64,000 nt of DNA, from assembly GCA_032173965.1 (NCBI GenBank), contig CM063284.1:133105125-133169124 (forward strand). The letters run 5' to 3'. Positions 15,101 through 30,100 of this stretch are shown here, in pieces. Under the pieces are notes generated by a model. That model ran no database searches. It was not told where the DNA came from and saw only the letters and a program-made list of their open reading frames with translations. A program made the translations under genes and the position numbers. Numbering within the stretch: the stretch's first letter is position 1; each line of letters opens with the position of its first letter. This stretch comes from Sitta carolinensis (taxonomy: Eukaryota; Chordata; Aves; Passeriformes; Sittidae).

Positions 15101-18100
15101 AACTTGGAACTGTTTTTTTCCAGCGCACCCATGAATGTTGAACCTGCAAATAAAGATGTATCCAGATTGTCTCAAGATCAGCATTCCCCCATACAGAAAA
15201 CATCATTGTTTCTGACAAAGTGAGGGAAGAAAGATGTTATTTCCCTGAACTTAAGCAATAGCATATACATGACAATTAACTTGGACAGTTTATTAAGAGC
15301 TTACACAGTGTTTTAAGAACTCAACACTGCTCATAAAATTAAGGATGAGAAGATCTCTTTACTTGCGATATTGAAAAAAAAAGTTTCTGTTTGAAATTCT
15401 GGCTGTTTGAAATTAATAAAAAAGCAACATAATTCCACTGTTCCACTGCTAAGTAGTCAGGAAGGTATCTTCCAAACTACCCAAGAAATCAATTAACAAA
15501 TTCACTGTTTCATCAATCAGTATGCTATGTCTCAATAATGCATCATTATAACCTGACATGCTGGAAAAGTTTCTAATTATTGGCTATTCCTCTTGCCCTT
15601 TTTTCCTTTTTAACATTTTATCAAAACTCATCTGGTATCTTTCTACTACTTACATAGCATCACTTCATTCATTTGCTTCATCCTGTACCTACACGGACCT
15701 CACAGGTCTGATTTCTCCCCTCTTAGATTAGGTTTTGTATCAATGTTGCTGCAACTATGCAATGTTACAACCTCACTTTTGCAAATTCCTGTTCCTCCTT
15801 GCACTGACACAGATCTCAAACTACAGAGAATTTGAGTGATTTCACAAAACATTAAATTCTGTTCACTGAGAAACATTTGTAATGTTTTATTGCTCCTCAG
15901 CAAGTGCAGCTACAGGACAAACTCAACTTAAACTAGTATAAAATCAAATGCTCTCTTCCACAGCTACAGATCTGACAGAGAGGTACGTGACATCTACTCT
16001 TCTCTGCAGTGGTTATCTCCAAGATTAGTATCTTGAACTGACCCTCAGATTACGATACACCACGTTTAAGTACTTCAGCCATCTGAGGGGAAACCAAAGT
16101 TAGTCAACCATTAAAAATGACCCACTATCCAGTCATTTAACTGTCCTCTAAATTAGGAGACTTTTCACCACAGAAGTTTAAAAGTGGAAACATTTTTAGC
16201 TTCATAAGTCTGGATTTACACTATTTTTTGCTGTTTTCATGCCCAGAAGTGTTCCAAAAGGCGTGAGTGTGTCCTTGAGTGACAGAGGATTCATGCAGTA
16301 CAGCTCTTACCAAATACTCACCAGTATTTTGGGAAAAAGAAAAGCAGCAGGAGGAAAGGACAGAAGCAATCACAAGCAATTCTCTTTTATACCCTGATAA
16401 AAGTCTCTAGAATTAGTTAAATCATTAGAGAACCATTTTGTTCTGGGGGCATCTACCAACACAGCACAGAAGTAACACAAATACTAATCCTGTATTAATA
16501 CATGCCATGGCAAAAACATAGCACATTCTGAGAAAGAACTGTCACCAGAACCTAATGAAGTCTAATGAGATACATCTCTACTTCATCAGCATAGATGAAT
16601 CTTCAGAAGTTAGCTGGCCTAATGCTTCAGAGTTAAGTAGGGAAAGCAATTAATTTTTGCTCCAAGACACTCTCATTTTGACTTTTCATCTTGCTAATAT
16701 ATCTTTTAAAAACAGATTGCTTTGTACCAGAAGCTGTGTATTAGAGAGACCTGCCAATCAAATATTTTCTCTCCCTTCCATCAAAACATTAGCAGTTGTG
16801 ACATAAGTGCTTCAGGATCATTGCTACATTCTCCTCCAGAGGGCCATTCAACCAACTGCCCCAAAGATGCATGAACAACACAACAGCTCTACTTTTGTAA
16901 ACCCAAGACTTGTGTTCAACTACAAATTCTGATTTCAGACCAGAGAAATTAACACACTGAAGATGATTCAGATTACTGACAAAAACTTAGTACCTCAAAA
17001 GCTAAGCAGAACATACCTACTTGAAAAAACTAAAGGCTTGGTTTGCACCTAAATTACAGCCAAGCAGGGAAAAACCAGCCATACCTGCCATTACTACACT
17101 ACAGATACACGTGGCTCTGATACACACTGCACAAGGCTGATAGAGTGCAAGTGCAGACTGCCAGTACTACAGTGCAACAAGATTTGAAATATCAGAAGAA
17201 TTAAATGTACTCATTGATTTGGATTCCTGAGAAGTTGTTGACATTTATTTGGTGAAGAAAACTCAGTACCTGAGCAACACGTCTATACACTGTCAGTCTC
17301 AGATTGTTGGTGAAACTGATGCATTTGGAAGTGCTACTAACTTTCCAAAAGTTTCACCCATGCCTTTCAGGTTGATACTACACCTCCCACAAGAAGTTAA
17401 CCACCCTCATCACAGCCTTCTATGGAGTTCTGTCCCAAATGCTAAAGATCAAAATAACGAAAAATGAAAGGAAAATATTTGCAAACATGACTGCTTGTTT
17501 TGTCATGGTTTCTTGTGTGCTTTAACTTGCCCCCTAGCTTACTTTCCATTAACTTTTCAAGACCTCATTCCTGTTTTCCAAAATGGAAGAAACATCTGAA
17601 CTGACCTCTCTGCTAAACCATCTCCCTCAGGATTTTCACCTTGAAGAATTTCTGTTGGAAAATACTACAAAAAAAATTCACACTGGATTTACAGCAGGAA
17701 AGACACAGAATCATTTTTTATAAATGTTCACCTAAAGGAAATTATGTAAAGTTTAATTACTTTTGAATTAAAATGGAAGGCCTTTCCAGTAAGACACCTT
17801 CATTTTACTGGAAGCCCAGAAGCTGGGGTTTATATAAGTGCATATGCAAACAGGTAAGTGGAAAGCAGTTCACTATATATAAACTGCACAGGCATACAGT
17901 TAGATACCACAGCAAAACAAACAAAAAACCCCCATACCAGTAATTAATGGCCATAGTAATGTTACCAAAACACAGATGATGAATAAGCATTCCAAATCTA
18001 AACTACATTTATTCTTCGATGTTAAATTCTTGAAATATCTCTCTACCCAAGCTAGATTTTCTCATTCTAAACCAGGGGGACAAAAGCCACCAACTCTCAC

Positions 18101-21100
18101 TGACAGAAAAGTTCAATGTTACTAGATGAGAAAAAACAAAACAAAAACAACAAACCCAAAACAAAGAAAAACCACTTTAGACATAAAAGATCTGGAAGAG
18201 AGCAACTACTAGACAAACATTCTTCTTAAGTTTCTTAACTTCTCAGTTTAAATGTCCAAAAGAAGACAATAGCATATAAAGTCATGCTGCTGTTAGCAGA
18301 AATAAGCCTTTATATTCACCTCTGTTCTCAAGCTTTCTATCTAGATTTAGTCTGAAATGAACACAAATACAGAAAAAGAAAGTGTGACAGACCAAAAAAG
18401 CAACCTCATAGATCCTGTGGACAGACAGGAATAGGAACACTAGACCAACTCAATAAAATTTGGTCTACTAAACGTGATCACTTCCATTCTTAGGAAGCTT
18501 TTTGGTTTGGTTTGGTTGGTTGGTTTTGGTTTTATTTTATTTAGGTTTTTAAAAACTCATCTCCCCAAACATCCAGGTAATCCATAAAGACAATGACCAC
18601 AGATACTCCATTACCAACATATAGCTGGAGTTCCCACTACTTTTATCTCCTGCAGTAATTGCTTCTTGCCTTGAAAATGGAATTAAGGTTACAAAGAAAA
18701 ACAGCTAATCAAAGCCAAAGGATTTTGAAGAAGCAACCAAGTTACTGATCAACCCAAAACATAACTGCAAATAAATGCAAATTTTTACCACTGTAGTTTA
18801 AAAGCCCAATCTACTCAAACTGAAAGTATCTCTAGGAATAATAATGCTTATCAAAAAATGTTTCCTTGAAGAAGCATAGTTTAGATTGTTTCATGAATTT
18901 CCTACTGCCAAGTAAATGCTTTGAGCACCCAAGTAAATAAAAGAAATACCCTAAGCCTTATGATCTAAAGCAGTATCTTGAAAATACATGAAGAAAATTA
19001 AAACAGTAGTAACAGAAATGCAGCTATAAGGGTGTCATTAATTATGTGTAATTTAACTAAGTGCATAATAAGGAATATGCTTTGTTACATAATCTCACAA
19101 AACTAAGACGCAATAGTCGAAAAGGCAACTCACAGTATTTATTCAGAAAAAAATAAATGGAACTATTGCACAGCATGCAAATAATAAAATTTTGAAAATT
19201 CCGTACCTTATCTGGCCACCACTGCAAGTCTTCTCCTAAAGAAACAGGACTTTGAACAGGTGTGTTCTTCTTGTCGAGGCTTGGTTCCCCTTCCTTACTT
19301 GTTGAGCCTCTTTCATTATCAAATGAGGCTCCATCAAGCCACCTTCGTTCACGCAAACGTAAAACGGACTCACGTTCACGCAACAGCTCAGAGTCTCTCT
19401 CTAAGGGAAGAAGGAGAACTGGTATGCAATTGGGTCACACCAGTGGGATAAAAGTAAGCCACTCTCTAGTAAAGACCCTTCAGGATGCAACTAACAGCAG
19501 TTAATCTACTCACACAGATTAAAAATATAGTCCTGACATGCAACATTCAATACATTAACTCTTTCAAAAATACGTACTTTAGAATTACCGAACATAAAAT
19601 AAGCTAGACATAAGGGTTGCAGTTTTGTCCACTATGAAAAAATGCTTGAGAAATTTCCCTTATATCAAAAGAGGCCAAATACATTTAACATTTCTATTCG
19701 GTGTCTTCTAGTTACAATATGCAATTTTGTAGTTTTATAAATGCAGTTACAACAATAAAAGAATCTTAAGTCTATACAGTCTGTCAGATAGCTTTATGCA
19801 AACCAAAAAAGAGTATTTATTAGAGAGTTCCACAGCAACTTTCCCAGAAAAATAGTAATTTGAAAAGGTTAAAGAAAGCAAGCATTAAAAAAAGCTCTCA
19901 TACATGTTTGATAATCCAGCCCCTTTTATTTAAAGCAATATTCTAAATGACTGGATTTAATAAGTTAAAATGGATCTGCTTTGAGAAGAGCAAATGAAAA
20001 CTTTTGAAGAGTCAGACAAGTTTTTGAAAGGATCCTCACAGGAAAATGTTCCTTACCAAAATGCTTCCCCTCCAACTGGCCTATAAACTGTCTAAAGCCA
20101 GCACTCTGCAGTTCGCTCATGCAGAAAAATGTTTTAAATCAATTAATCGAACTAACTTTCCGTAAGTTAACAATGCATGGAAAATAAGGACTATAAAATT
20201 CATGGTAACGTCTTATATAAAATAACCTCTTATATAGAATAACCTTAGAAAAGGAAAAAAAAAAAGAAGGAATTTAGAAGGAGTTATGTCAGATGCTGAA
20301 TATTCGCATATGCACATAAATGCATTTAACCTATGAAGTACCTCACTTATGCTCACAAAAATCAACTGGAATTACATATATCAGATGACTGCATTATTTT
20401 ATCATAGTTTCAATGGATTACGCCAAGTCTCGGGTCTTTTGCTGTTAGACAAATGGGAAAGTTTTTACATGAGCCAAATACGACAGCCTGTCTTACAGAT
20501 GTATTTCATATAAGTACTGTACTTACTTTCCTAGCAAACATCACACTGACCCCTGAGTAATAATTCTGTAACAGGAACTTACATGTTCAGCAATTAATAT
20601 ATTAAAACATCTTCATGAAAAGCAACAAAACTGTACTAAATAAATAATCACACCAGAAGCTGGATTAACAGTTTGGAAATACTCTAGGTATTTGTGGCAA
20701 CAGCCTCAAAAAGACAGTGAATTGCTGCACGGTCTGTTATAAATCTTTTGAATTTATAATGCTTAAAAGAAAAAAATGCCCTAACAGTGCTCAAGGAGCT
20801 TTTTGTAATCACCTACCAATAGTTCTCCTTATCCAACTATAAAAATGCTTCTAAAAAGTAAAACTCAGATTTTTTTTTTCTCCCTCCTTATCTAAAGTTC
20901 CTCATTCCATAAAGGTAACTTCTGTCATGGAACAACTAAGGAAATGTGAAGAAGAGTGTACAAAGAGCAATCCAAAAGAAAGAAAGAAGAAGAAAAGAAA
21001 AAAGAAAGCATTAAGAATGCTGCATATCATCAATTATTACTAATTTTTGAGCCAAACTGTATATTTGTAATGCAATCTATGTATTAGTAGGTACATACAC

Positions 21101-24100
21101 TACAGTTTAAAATAAACTTAACATGAAATAATTTTATAACACCTTGCAATGTCAATGACCAACAATTATATTTAAAATATATAACTACCAATGTTCTTGC
21201 AGAACTTACCTGCCAACAGTCAGAATTCATTAATAATTTTGATGAGCAGCAGTCTACTTGTCTACTCTGTATCTGACAACATATCACAGTCTACTTTCAC
21301 ATTAAATCAGCATCTAAACCACCAGTGTGTACTATCACTAGCTTTTTCCACAGCAAACTACTTATTACAAAGAAAAAAGGTGCAAAATTACCTCTGGATG
21401 AGCCTAGCCTGGAAAGTGATGAGCGCCGAAAGGATGGATAACCAAAGTAACTAATATCTTCTGAAAACATAGCATCAGCATCAATAATGACACTTGGGTG
21501 AGCAGAATGTATGTCAGCATCCAGAAGAGACATAAGATCCTCTATAAGAGGAGACAAGGGTCTTAAGTGAATAATCAGCTACTTAAAACATCAGCTAGAG
21601 AGACCATCAACTAAACAAATATCAAAACAAAAAAAAGTCCTATCTAATAATTGAATTTCTGCTCTTCAGATTCACCAGTGCAAACTCATGTGCCTCCTAT
21701 GCAACCACATTTACAATCAAGCTTGGTGAACTAGTGAACAAAACCAGCTTCTCTGCAAGAACTGCTCTGTCACTTACCTAACTACATTTCCCAAAACATA
21801 TTGTTCTGTATCCCAGAAATTCAAACTTTTGACTGTCACTTGAAAGATCAAAGCACTAAAATAAGATAGAGACATATACACACATGTGCACACACACTCA
21901 TGCACTTGATGCAGAACTCCCAAGGTGACCTAGAATGAAGGAAGGACAGAGCTGATGGAGAAAGGCAGCCTTCACACAGCCACATCTTTGATGCCAAAGA
22001 CTGCACGTTTCTCCATGGAACGTTTCTTTCCGAGAATGACGTACTCATTTAATTCACAAGCGAGCAACTTGCAGCTCTCAATACAAAGCTTTAAATGACA
22101 GCTACATGAACAACAACAGTTATCTGGAAAAAGCATAATGTTTTAATACTGTGCAGTTTTAAAAAAAGACCCAACCAAACCAAAAGATTTAAATTAAATG
22201 CTATGACTGCCCTAGCTTCTATGTTAGAAAACTTGAGTTTCTCTGATGTAATGATCATCATTAAAATATAAAACAATCTTCTTCCGTTAACTAAACCAAA
22301 GCTTCTATCCACACACAAAAGAGGCTACTGGAAATTCATGTGACCCACTGAAGGCCAGCAATATGGACTGGCAAAACAACTGAACCTGAACACTATCTTG
22401 CTGCAAAAGGGCAGTCCTACTTCCCTCCTTTATCCCTGTGGCAGGCACCTTCTTTGGACAAGGGGGGACTTCTAAATCTACAACTAGTGTATTTATCTGG
22501 CTTGAAACTGAAGTTCACTGGGTACAGAAGTAAGGTGGGAATGTATCTTCAAGACTGACTTAATGGAGTAATCAGAGCCCCAAAGGTGGAGCTTCACCAC
22601 ATGCTGCAAAGCTGACCAGACCCTACTGCTTGCTGCCAGAACAAATAGTTCTGCCCTTCCCAAACCTTCAAACAATTCTGACTTTAAAAAAAAAAAAAAA
22701 AAGAAAAAAAAAAAAACAAAAAAAGAAAAACCAGGCTCCCCAAATTAGGTTTCCTAGCCCACACAGGCCCAAAAATCTTACCCCCATGCAAAGGAATGTC
22801 AGGATAGTGCCTTCTGGCAGCAGGACAACCTCATCTGCTCAAACCACCCCTGAAGCTCATGTGAGGCTATACACTGACTCCCTTCAGGAAACTTGGAAGG
22901 TGAACGCAGAATTTCTGCACATCCAGTTCTCAGCCTCTATCTCATAGGCATAAAATGAAGAAAGTGGCTACAAAGCAAGCAATCTTAACAGCAGAATCAG
23001 ATAGTTATGGTCCTTTTCTCAGTGAATGAAATGGAGGGAACACAAAGTAAAGGGTATCCAAAACCAAAAAGGAGACAGAAGTCTGCTCTTAGAGCTGGTA
23101 TTAACTCACTTAAGACTTCCACATCCCTGAACATCAGAATACTCATCCTTCTACTTCTAAACTCTCATCTACAGGAAATGTAACACATACCACTGACTGT
23201 CCCGAGAAAAACAGCACTATAAACCAGTGAGCACAGTGGATTCAAGGCAAGACCTACATAAATGCTTTTTCCATTAATTAAGTAATCCACTCAAGTGAAG
23301 TCTGTGCTTCTAAAAGCTCACCATTTGGGACCCCATAGTCCACACAGTACACTGTAGAAAGTCATCCATGACTGACTGCTTGGAAATCTTAGAAAGAAAA
23401 TTCACATTGGGCAAACAGGTTCTATCTAAAACAATTCAGATCACTCAGAGTACCCTTACCCTGCCTGTTATTGGCTTTTCACAATGATAAAGCTGCAGCG
23501 TACCTCACCTTCAGGGTCAACTTGTAAGCAACAGGCTTTCAGAGCTGGGAACACAGATGTGATTCTGTTTTATTTCCCAATATTGACATACTGGTCCCTC
23601 CTCCCACAACCATCTTTACCTAGGTAAGCTCCAACCTCTCCATAGTCTAGCAATTAGTTCTGATATCTTTTGGTCAGTGTCCAGGAAAAAAAACTGCAAA
23701 GAACTCTCATCTCTTTCTAGGAACCAAACTGGGCAGTACAGAAAAGAACTTTCCACCCTCATTCAAAATGGACAATACTGGATTCTTTTTAAGCTAAGCT
23801 ATGTGAGAAATCCTCTTGACAGAAAACACACACTAACTTGTGACACACACACACACACCTTCCACCAGGTCAGGCATCTTGAGTTTAGCTGCGTTTCAAA
23901 AACAAAGTAAAAATTCAAGCTATCAAACTTAAGAACCAAACTATGTGGATTTGGGCTAAATACGCATTAAGATGAGTAACGAAACGAAGCCTTTTCTTAC
24001 CCTCTTATTTCAGCTTCAAATCAGATTTTAATTTTCTTCCAGTATTTCTGAAAGAGATCCCCCTTCTTCCATTTTCTATATCAGCAAAGAAAGGTGCTAA

Positions 24101-27100
24101 AACCAGTAGGGATAGGAGCCAAATCCACTCCCCTTCAAACATCACTGGAATTTTTTTAGCGCTGTGAAAACACAGATACTGCAAGGCTACATCCAGTTTA
24201 AGAATCCAGAGTTAAAAAAAAAAAAAAAAAAAAAAACCACAAACAAACAAAAAAAAAAAAAACCAAAAAACAAAAAACAAAAAACATTCTCCATATCTTT
24301 ATGTTCCTGCTCTTCAGACAAATCCTATGGGATTACATAATTTATCTCTTGTGCTGTGTTAGACCAGAATCAGACTACTCCCTTCACATCTAGGTGTGAT
24401 AATTCTGATTAACCTATTTTTGTAAGAAAGTATCTATGATTCACTACTAAATACTGTAGAAAATTGGAAGGAAAAGGACATCCAGTTCAGAGGAAAAAAA
24501 ACAAAACAAAACAAAAAAAAAAAAAAGAAAAAAAAATATACATCAATAACCCCCCCTAGTTTTCGCTAGTTTTCTTATGCACATAAGCAACAATTCAAAT
24601 AGCTTCATTAACTGAAGGCACAGCTTAGATCAATTCTGATCTCAAGTACAGCTCACTTTAAACCTTTTCCCTTAAGGGGGCAATCATACATTCTCTCCCC
24701 TCTTCTCAGCAGCACACTTTTATGAAATACTCAAGTATTCAATGTGTTCAGTACCTCCTCCTCTTTCAAGTTTGGATTAAATTGGTAAAACTGTGACAGT
24801 GAAGGAAGAGAAACATTTGTTTTTGTTTCCTAGGAAACCAGGCTAAAACAGAAATCCAGAATTCATTCTTGATAATACTTATTCAAACTGTTACCCAACT
24901 TGAAGTTCACAAAAACAGAGAAGAAAAAACCAACCCAACAACAAAGAAAACCAAACCACAACAACAAAACCACAAAAAAAATCCCAAGCCCATTATCTAA
25001 TTTTCCCCAAAGGCAAACCACTGAGCTGATCCTACACTAGACTCCAGTTCCCATCTCCCCTCACTGGAAGCCAGCACAGTCTGTCCTGCTGTGATATCAG
25101 CCCATCCCTTTTCTCTGCAAAGCAGTCTGGATGTTGTCAAACCCACATTTCACAAGTCCCACTAGTGAGAACCCACTGTACCATGCAGAAGTTATTGAGC
25201 AAATATGCATTCCTCTCAACTACATAAACAACAACACATTTTAACAACTACAGCATCTTATTCAGAATATTAACAGAACATAAGGTCCACAAGAGCCCTC
25301 TAATACAACTTGGTATGAGACTCATAGAGGCTGTCACGTCTTTCCTATGCTAAATGATCTTGTTCTATATATTTTTACCTTGATTATTCTCCCTATGTAT
25401 TTGTTATGAAATAAATGAACCCACAGCCCTCTCTGCTAACTATCTTAAAACAGAAGAAACAAGACAAGATTAGAGAAGCCAAAAATCAAAGTACACTGGG
25501 ATCCAAAATTAAATACTTAAGAGACACTCATTGATCTATACAGAAAAGTAACATTCTGCTCTTCACTTAAGAAATTTTGAAGAATTCAGAAATGACTGAA
25601 ACATGCTTTTTGCCACCTCAAAAAATGTCAGATGCATAATGTTTACAATACTAACTGGAAACATCACAACTGACATATTAAGAAATTATGATCCATTAAA
25701 CAAAATTTATTAATTTCACAGTACTTGGAAAGTATCTCAGCTTATTAATAATTTTATTTTTATTTTTTAAATCATATGTAAAGTGCTCTTAAAAAAGTTT
25801 CTCTATATTGGAAAGCTTAGAGAAATAACCCCTAAATTTAAGTGTCACAATGCATCAGACATGCAGAAGACAGAAAGACAAAATTAACATACGCTTTTAA
25901 TTGAAATGCAAGAGCCTCAAAAGTCCAGAGGCAAATTCTGTCTTGTCACTTGGTTTTTTTTGTGTTTGAAATGAAAAATCAAAAAGCTTCAAAGCATAAT
26001 TTGACATAATTTTTAAAAAGGTTCTTTATCTTTCTGAACAGTAAAAAAGCCTAACAACTGAATGCATATAGCATCAGTTACCCAGTTTTCTCTTATGATG
26101 TTATAGCTCCAACGGGGCATCCAGACGTGAGATAAGTGAAAACAAGAAGACTGCAAAGTTTCTAGAGCAAAGTACTTTTAAAAAGAGCTACAGGCAGCTT
26201 TCTCTGGCCAATTGGTTTTCCTGAAAACTAGTCTGCATGGTCACATGACACAAGCAAAGCTGGTAATTTTTACTATTCAATGTTTCAACAGTAGAGTCAT
26301 GACAGCACTGCCCAGACTGACTTTTCAGCGAGATTTCTGATTAGTTTCAGATACCAAACTGATTCATTTCTGTGCAACAAACTGATTTTCACCTGTAAAA
26401 TTTAGAACAGAGAAGGCATGCACATTCTACAAATCAGAAATTACATCTTTGAAGACTGGCATTAAGAGAGATCAAGTGTCATTTCAGTCATCATTTCCTA
26501 TCTTTTCCCATAAAAACTGTGAAAAAAATTAGCCGAATTTCTCTGTGGGGTAAAATAGAGGAAAAATCTAATTTTAGGACATTGCAATCCCTTACAGGAA
26601 ATTTACTCTGAACAGGGAAGATATAAAGATTAAGCCAAGAAGAAAATTTTTTTCTGGACATCCAGTGAGGACAGCGAAACACCGCATACTACTTTAACCC
26701 ATGTCAAATAGATGAGACCCATAGTCTGTAGTGGAGGCACCTTCAAATAAATGTTACCAGTCACGGACTGTCAGACAGTCCCTGTTAATTGATCCTTAGG
26801 ATCACAAGAAGTACTCAGAGAACAGTTAATGCTGTAGAAGGCTGATTAGTATGGTTAAAAGCAGTCATTTACAGTAGAAGTTCCTAACTGTGATTTATCT
26901 TCCAAAGGCCAGCTCTGAAGGAATGCATTTGGGTATGCTTAAGACTAAAAAGTGCTTTGAACACTTGGAAACTTAGGAGAATTTACTTCCTCCAGTACAT
27001 CTAATGCTTAATAGTAAGCTGATAACTAAAAAATATGACTGACACTAAAGATTTTTCACCCCTTTCACCAAAAGATTCTTGATTCTACAGCAAAATAAAG

Positions 27101-30100
27101 ATGCTTGACAGATGCAACTAAAACTAGAAGAAGCAAAATGAAATGCTAAGTTTTTGTTGCAGAAATTAAAAAAAAAACAAAAAAACATTCTCTAATCACA
27201 TGACCAACAAGATAAAGATGGACGAAGCCCATGAACCTTCCTGGTGAACCAGATGAGCAGAAAAAAAAAACAACAACCACTTATTAGAAAAATATCAAAG
27301 CATCATTTTGACATACAGAAGAAAAGCTACTATGCAGTCAGAGCTGAGACGTGTTCTTTTCATGCAGTGCAACTAACACAACACTGGATTTGTCTGCTAT
27401 GTTTTCAAATCTATTCACTCAGCAAGAAAAGACTGCCTAAATTATTTAGCCAATGCAAAAGAAGATTCAAAGTCTTTCATAAAAAGTAATTTTATGGGAC
27501 AGACAGTATTTCAAAAATAGCTGCATTTTTATTACAGGATTTTGCCATTATAGCCAGAGCTTTTATAAGGGGAACTTGAGATGAAGACTAAACACTCAAT
27601 CTAACCACTGTAAACTGCTTTGCCCTCTATTAAGGCATTTTGATTTCAAAAAAAGCATGTAATTTTTGCTCTAAAAAACTTGTATAAATATTAAGAATAT
27701 ATGTTAGTAGAAAAAACATGCAAGTCACTAGAAAGCTTCAGAATTAGCTTTTATGAGCAAGCCACATAGCAGTCTCAGCATCTCACTGAGCAGAAAAATA
27801 GATGAAAGTAATGCTAGTGTTACAAAGCCGGGGATGCTAAAAGAAAATGTAACTTTCATGCCCCCCACGAAGAGTATCAACAGTAATTCTTCAGTGGCTA
27901 TCCTAAATCCCTCAAGACATCCCAGTCCAACTTTTGTTTTGTACATCTTTAGACTTTGCTCCTATAAGCAAGAATTGTCTTCACTGCGCCCCTTGCACAG
28001 CACAGAGCTCGCTGTCAGTACTTAAATACAGAAAAATAAGAACACACTGGCATTTTTTATCAAAAGTTGCAAGATACAAACCTCCAGGAAGATATGATTC
28101 ACTGGCTGTGTCATCCCCATCATCTCCATCTTCATCATCACGACTCAACAAATTATTTACAGCAAGGTTTACATCAAGATTTGTTCGCTGGAGTTCTCGA
28201 ATAATAATACTTCTGGACTTCCCTTGTAAAACAACTTGTGCCTGTAAGAGCAGAGTGAATTGGTTACTGGTCATTCTCAGCTCCCAACCACTATTCATAA
28301 GAAAATACTTAATTCTGAAAGAATTCTAATAAGACCCAAAAATCAATAACAGTACATACAGACACAGGTTCCTATCAATTTTTCACAGTATCCTGTACTT
28401 AATATCCAGCCTTCTTTCAGTTCCAGTTAGGCCACTGAACACCAACTTTGGCACCAAATTTCCTAATGGAATCTTAGAATCTACTTCTTAGAATTTTTAA
28501 TGCTGTAGTTAAATAATAAAGTTTCGAGAGCGTTCTGTATGTTTCTATAGAAGGGTTTAAACTTAGTATGTCAATCAATACAGTTTGCAATCAATTGCTG
28601 TGCCAAAACTACACCTCAATCCCTTTCTTTTACACTGGTTTCTCTTTCCACTGCCCTTCAAACAAAACCACCCTAACGACTCTCTTTTTCTCATCATTCT
28701 GTTTCTAAAGGTTTATCATCAGCAGTTTCTGCAACATTGAAGTTTTTATTAACAAAGTGCAAATGCAGATAAATCTTCCAAACATCAGATGCAATGAATT
28801 CACAAAAAAAACAGAGAAACTCTGATTTATTCCACTAAGCCTAGGACACAAGAGCATTTTGTTTTTCCAGATTAGCCTCTACTGAATGTCAGAATTTATG
28901 AGAGTTTTGAAAGACCACAAAGAAAAAAAAAGTAAAAAACAAGTACTGAGTATTTTCACAACAGATTATAAGTAAGACACCAAGTAAAATGGTCTGTTAA
29001 CAAGCAAAACAAAACAAAACAAAACAAACAAACACAAACAACACCAAAAAAAAAAAAAAAAGGGACATTCTAACAGCACACAAAGGTAAAATTTTTGTCA
29101 TAACATTCCATAACAGAAGTTTACAGTTTTTGAGACCTCCTAGAATCTACAGGCCATCTGCAAAGATCTTTCCCATTGCTCTGCTTTGAAGTTACCTCAA
29201 AAATGGTTTAGACACCTTCTGTTTTAAAGGTAAACAAAGTATGCTATTTCAAAAATAAAAGAAGACAAAATATCACAGCAAGGGAAGTAAAGCAAATTAT
29301 CTTTGGCCTAGCAACTAACATCTGTATTTCAAATGTCAATCAGCAACTAATTCTATGCTAATAGTTAAAACGCATTTACTAGTCACATATTTTGAATGTA
29401 TTCTTTTCTTCAAATATGGAGGAAAATGTTTTAACAAACTTAACAGCTTCTTCGGACCTTAGTGCATTAAAAGGCAAAAGCAGAGCAATTTATATCCAAC
29501 ATTCGTAAAAGTCACATTTATTAAAAATTAAGCAGAGGTGTCCACGAAGAAAAATTTCAGTATTTTAAAGAGAATAAATAAACATTATGTCTTTCATTTA
29601 CATCTGAAATGGATCATTCCTTCTATCAAACATGGAAAAAAAGTCAAATCTGCCCTCCTTTGTTACATTCCTTCAAGAAACTTAACAGTTCATACTATTC
29701 TCAAATACTTGATTTTCTCACTAAATCTTCCCTCTGCAACCAAACATGGCCTTCCTCATCTACATTAAACATATACCTTGTCTTGAAGGATGTTTGGGAA
29801 ATGAAACTTCTAGAATCCAGAAGTCTATTACTTCCACTATGTATTTAAGAATAAAACCAAGTCAGCTAAGGAAAGTCAATTTCTTCCACTGCATGCCATT
29901 ACTCCTTGGAGAATAGGTAATAATATGACACATTCTGGTACACATGTTCTGAGAAGCTCTCCAAGTTTTTGGCAACAAGCAGTTTCTAGTTCACACACCT
30001 GTGAAATTAGTTCCTCTGGAATGACTGATGCTGGAATCACTGGTTGTGGTTGACTCCCCAGCAGTCCGGATCCTCTATCACGTCCTGTGCGTATAACTCT

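Larger units (their letters stand above)
21542..28081 (-). other. UBR5 intron 7 (6.5 kb) with A-rich tracts
   Basis: The interior carries a cluster of A-rich simple tracts on the plus strand (22686-22730, 24214-24285, 24493-24537, 24909-24980) and a short AC repeat at 23842-23858. No intact or decayed transposon body is recognised beside them. No gene supported. Confidence 0.8.

Noticed and set aside
22686..24537. A-rich tracts as tails of processed pseudogenes or SINEs
   Set aside because: No gene-like or SINE-like body precedes any of them, and no flanking direct repeats are visible.
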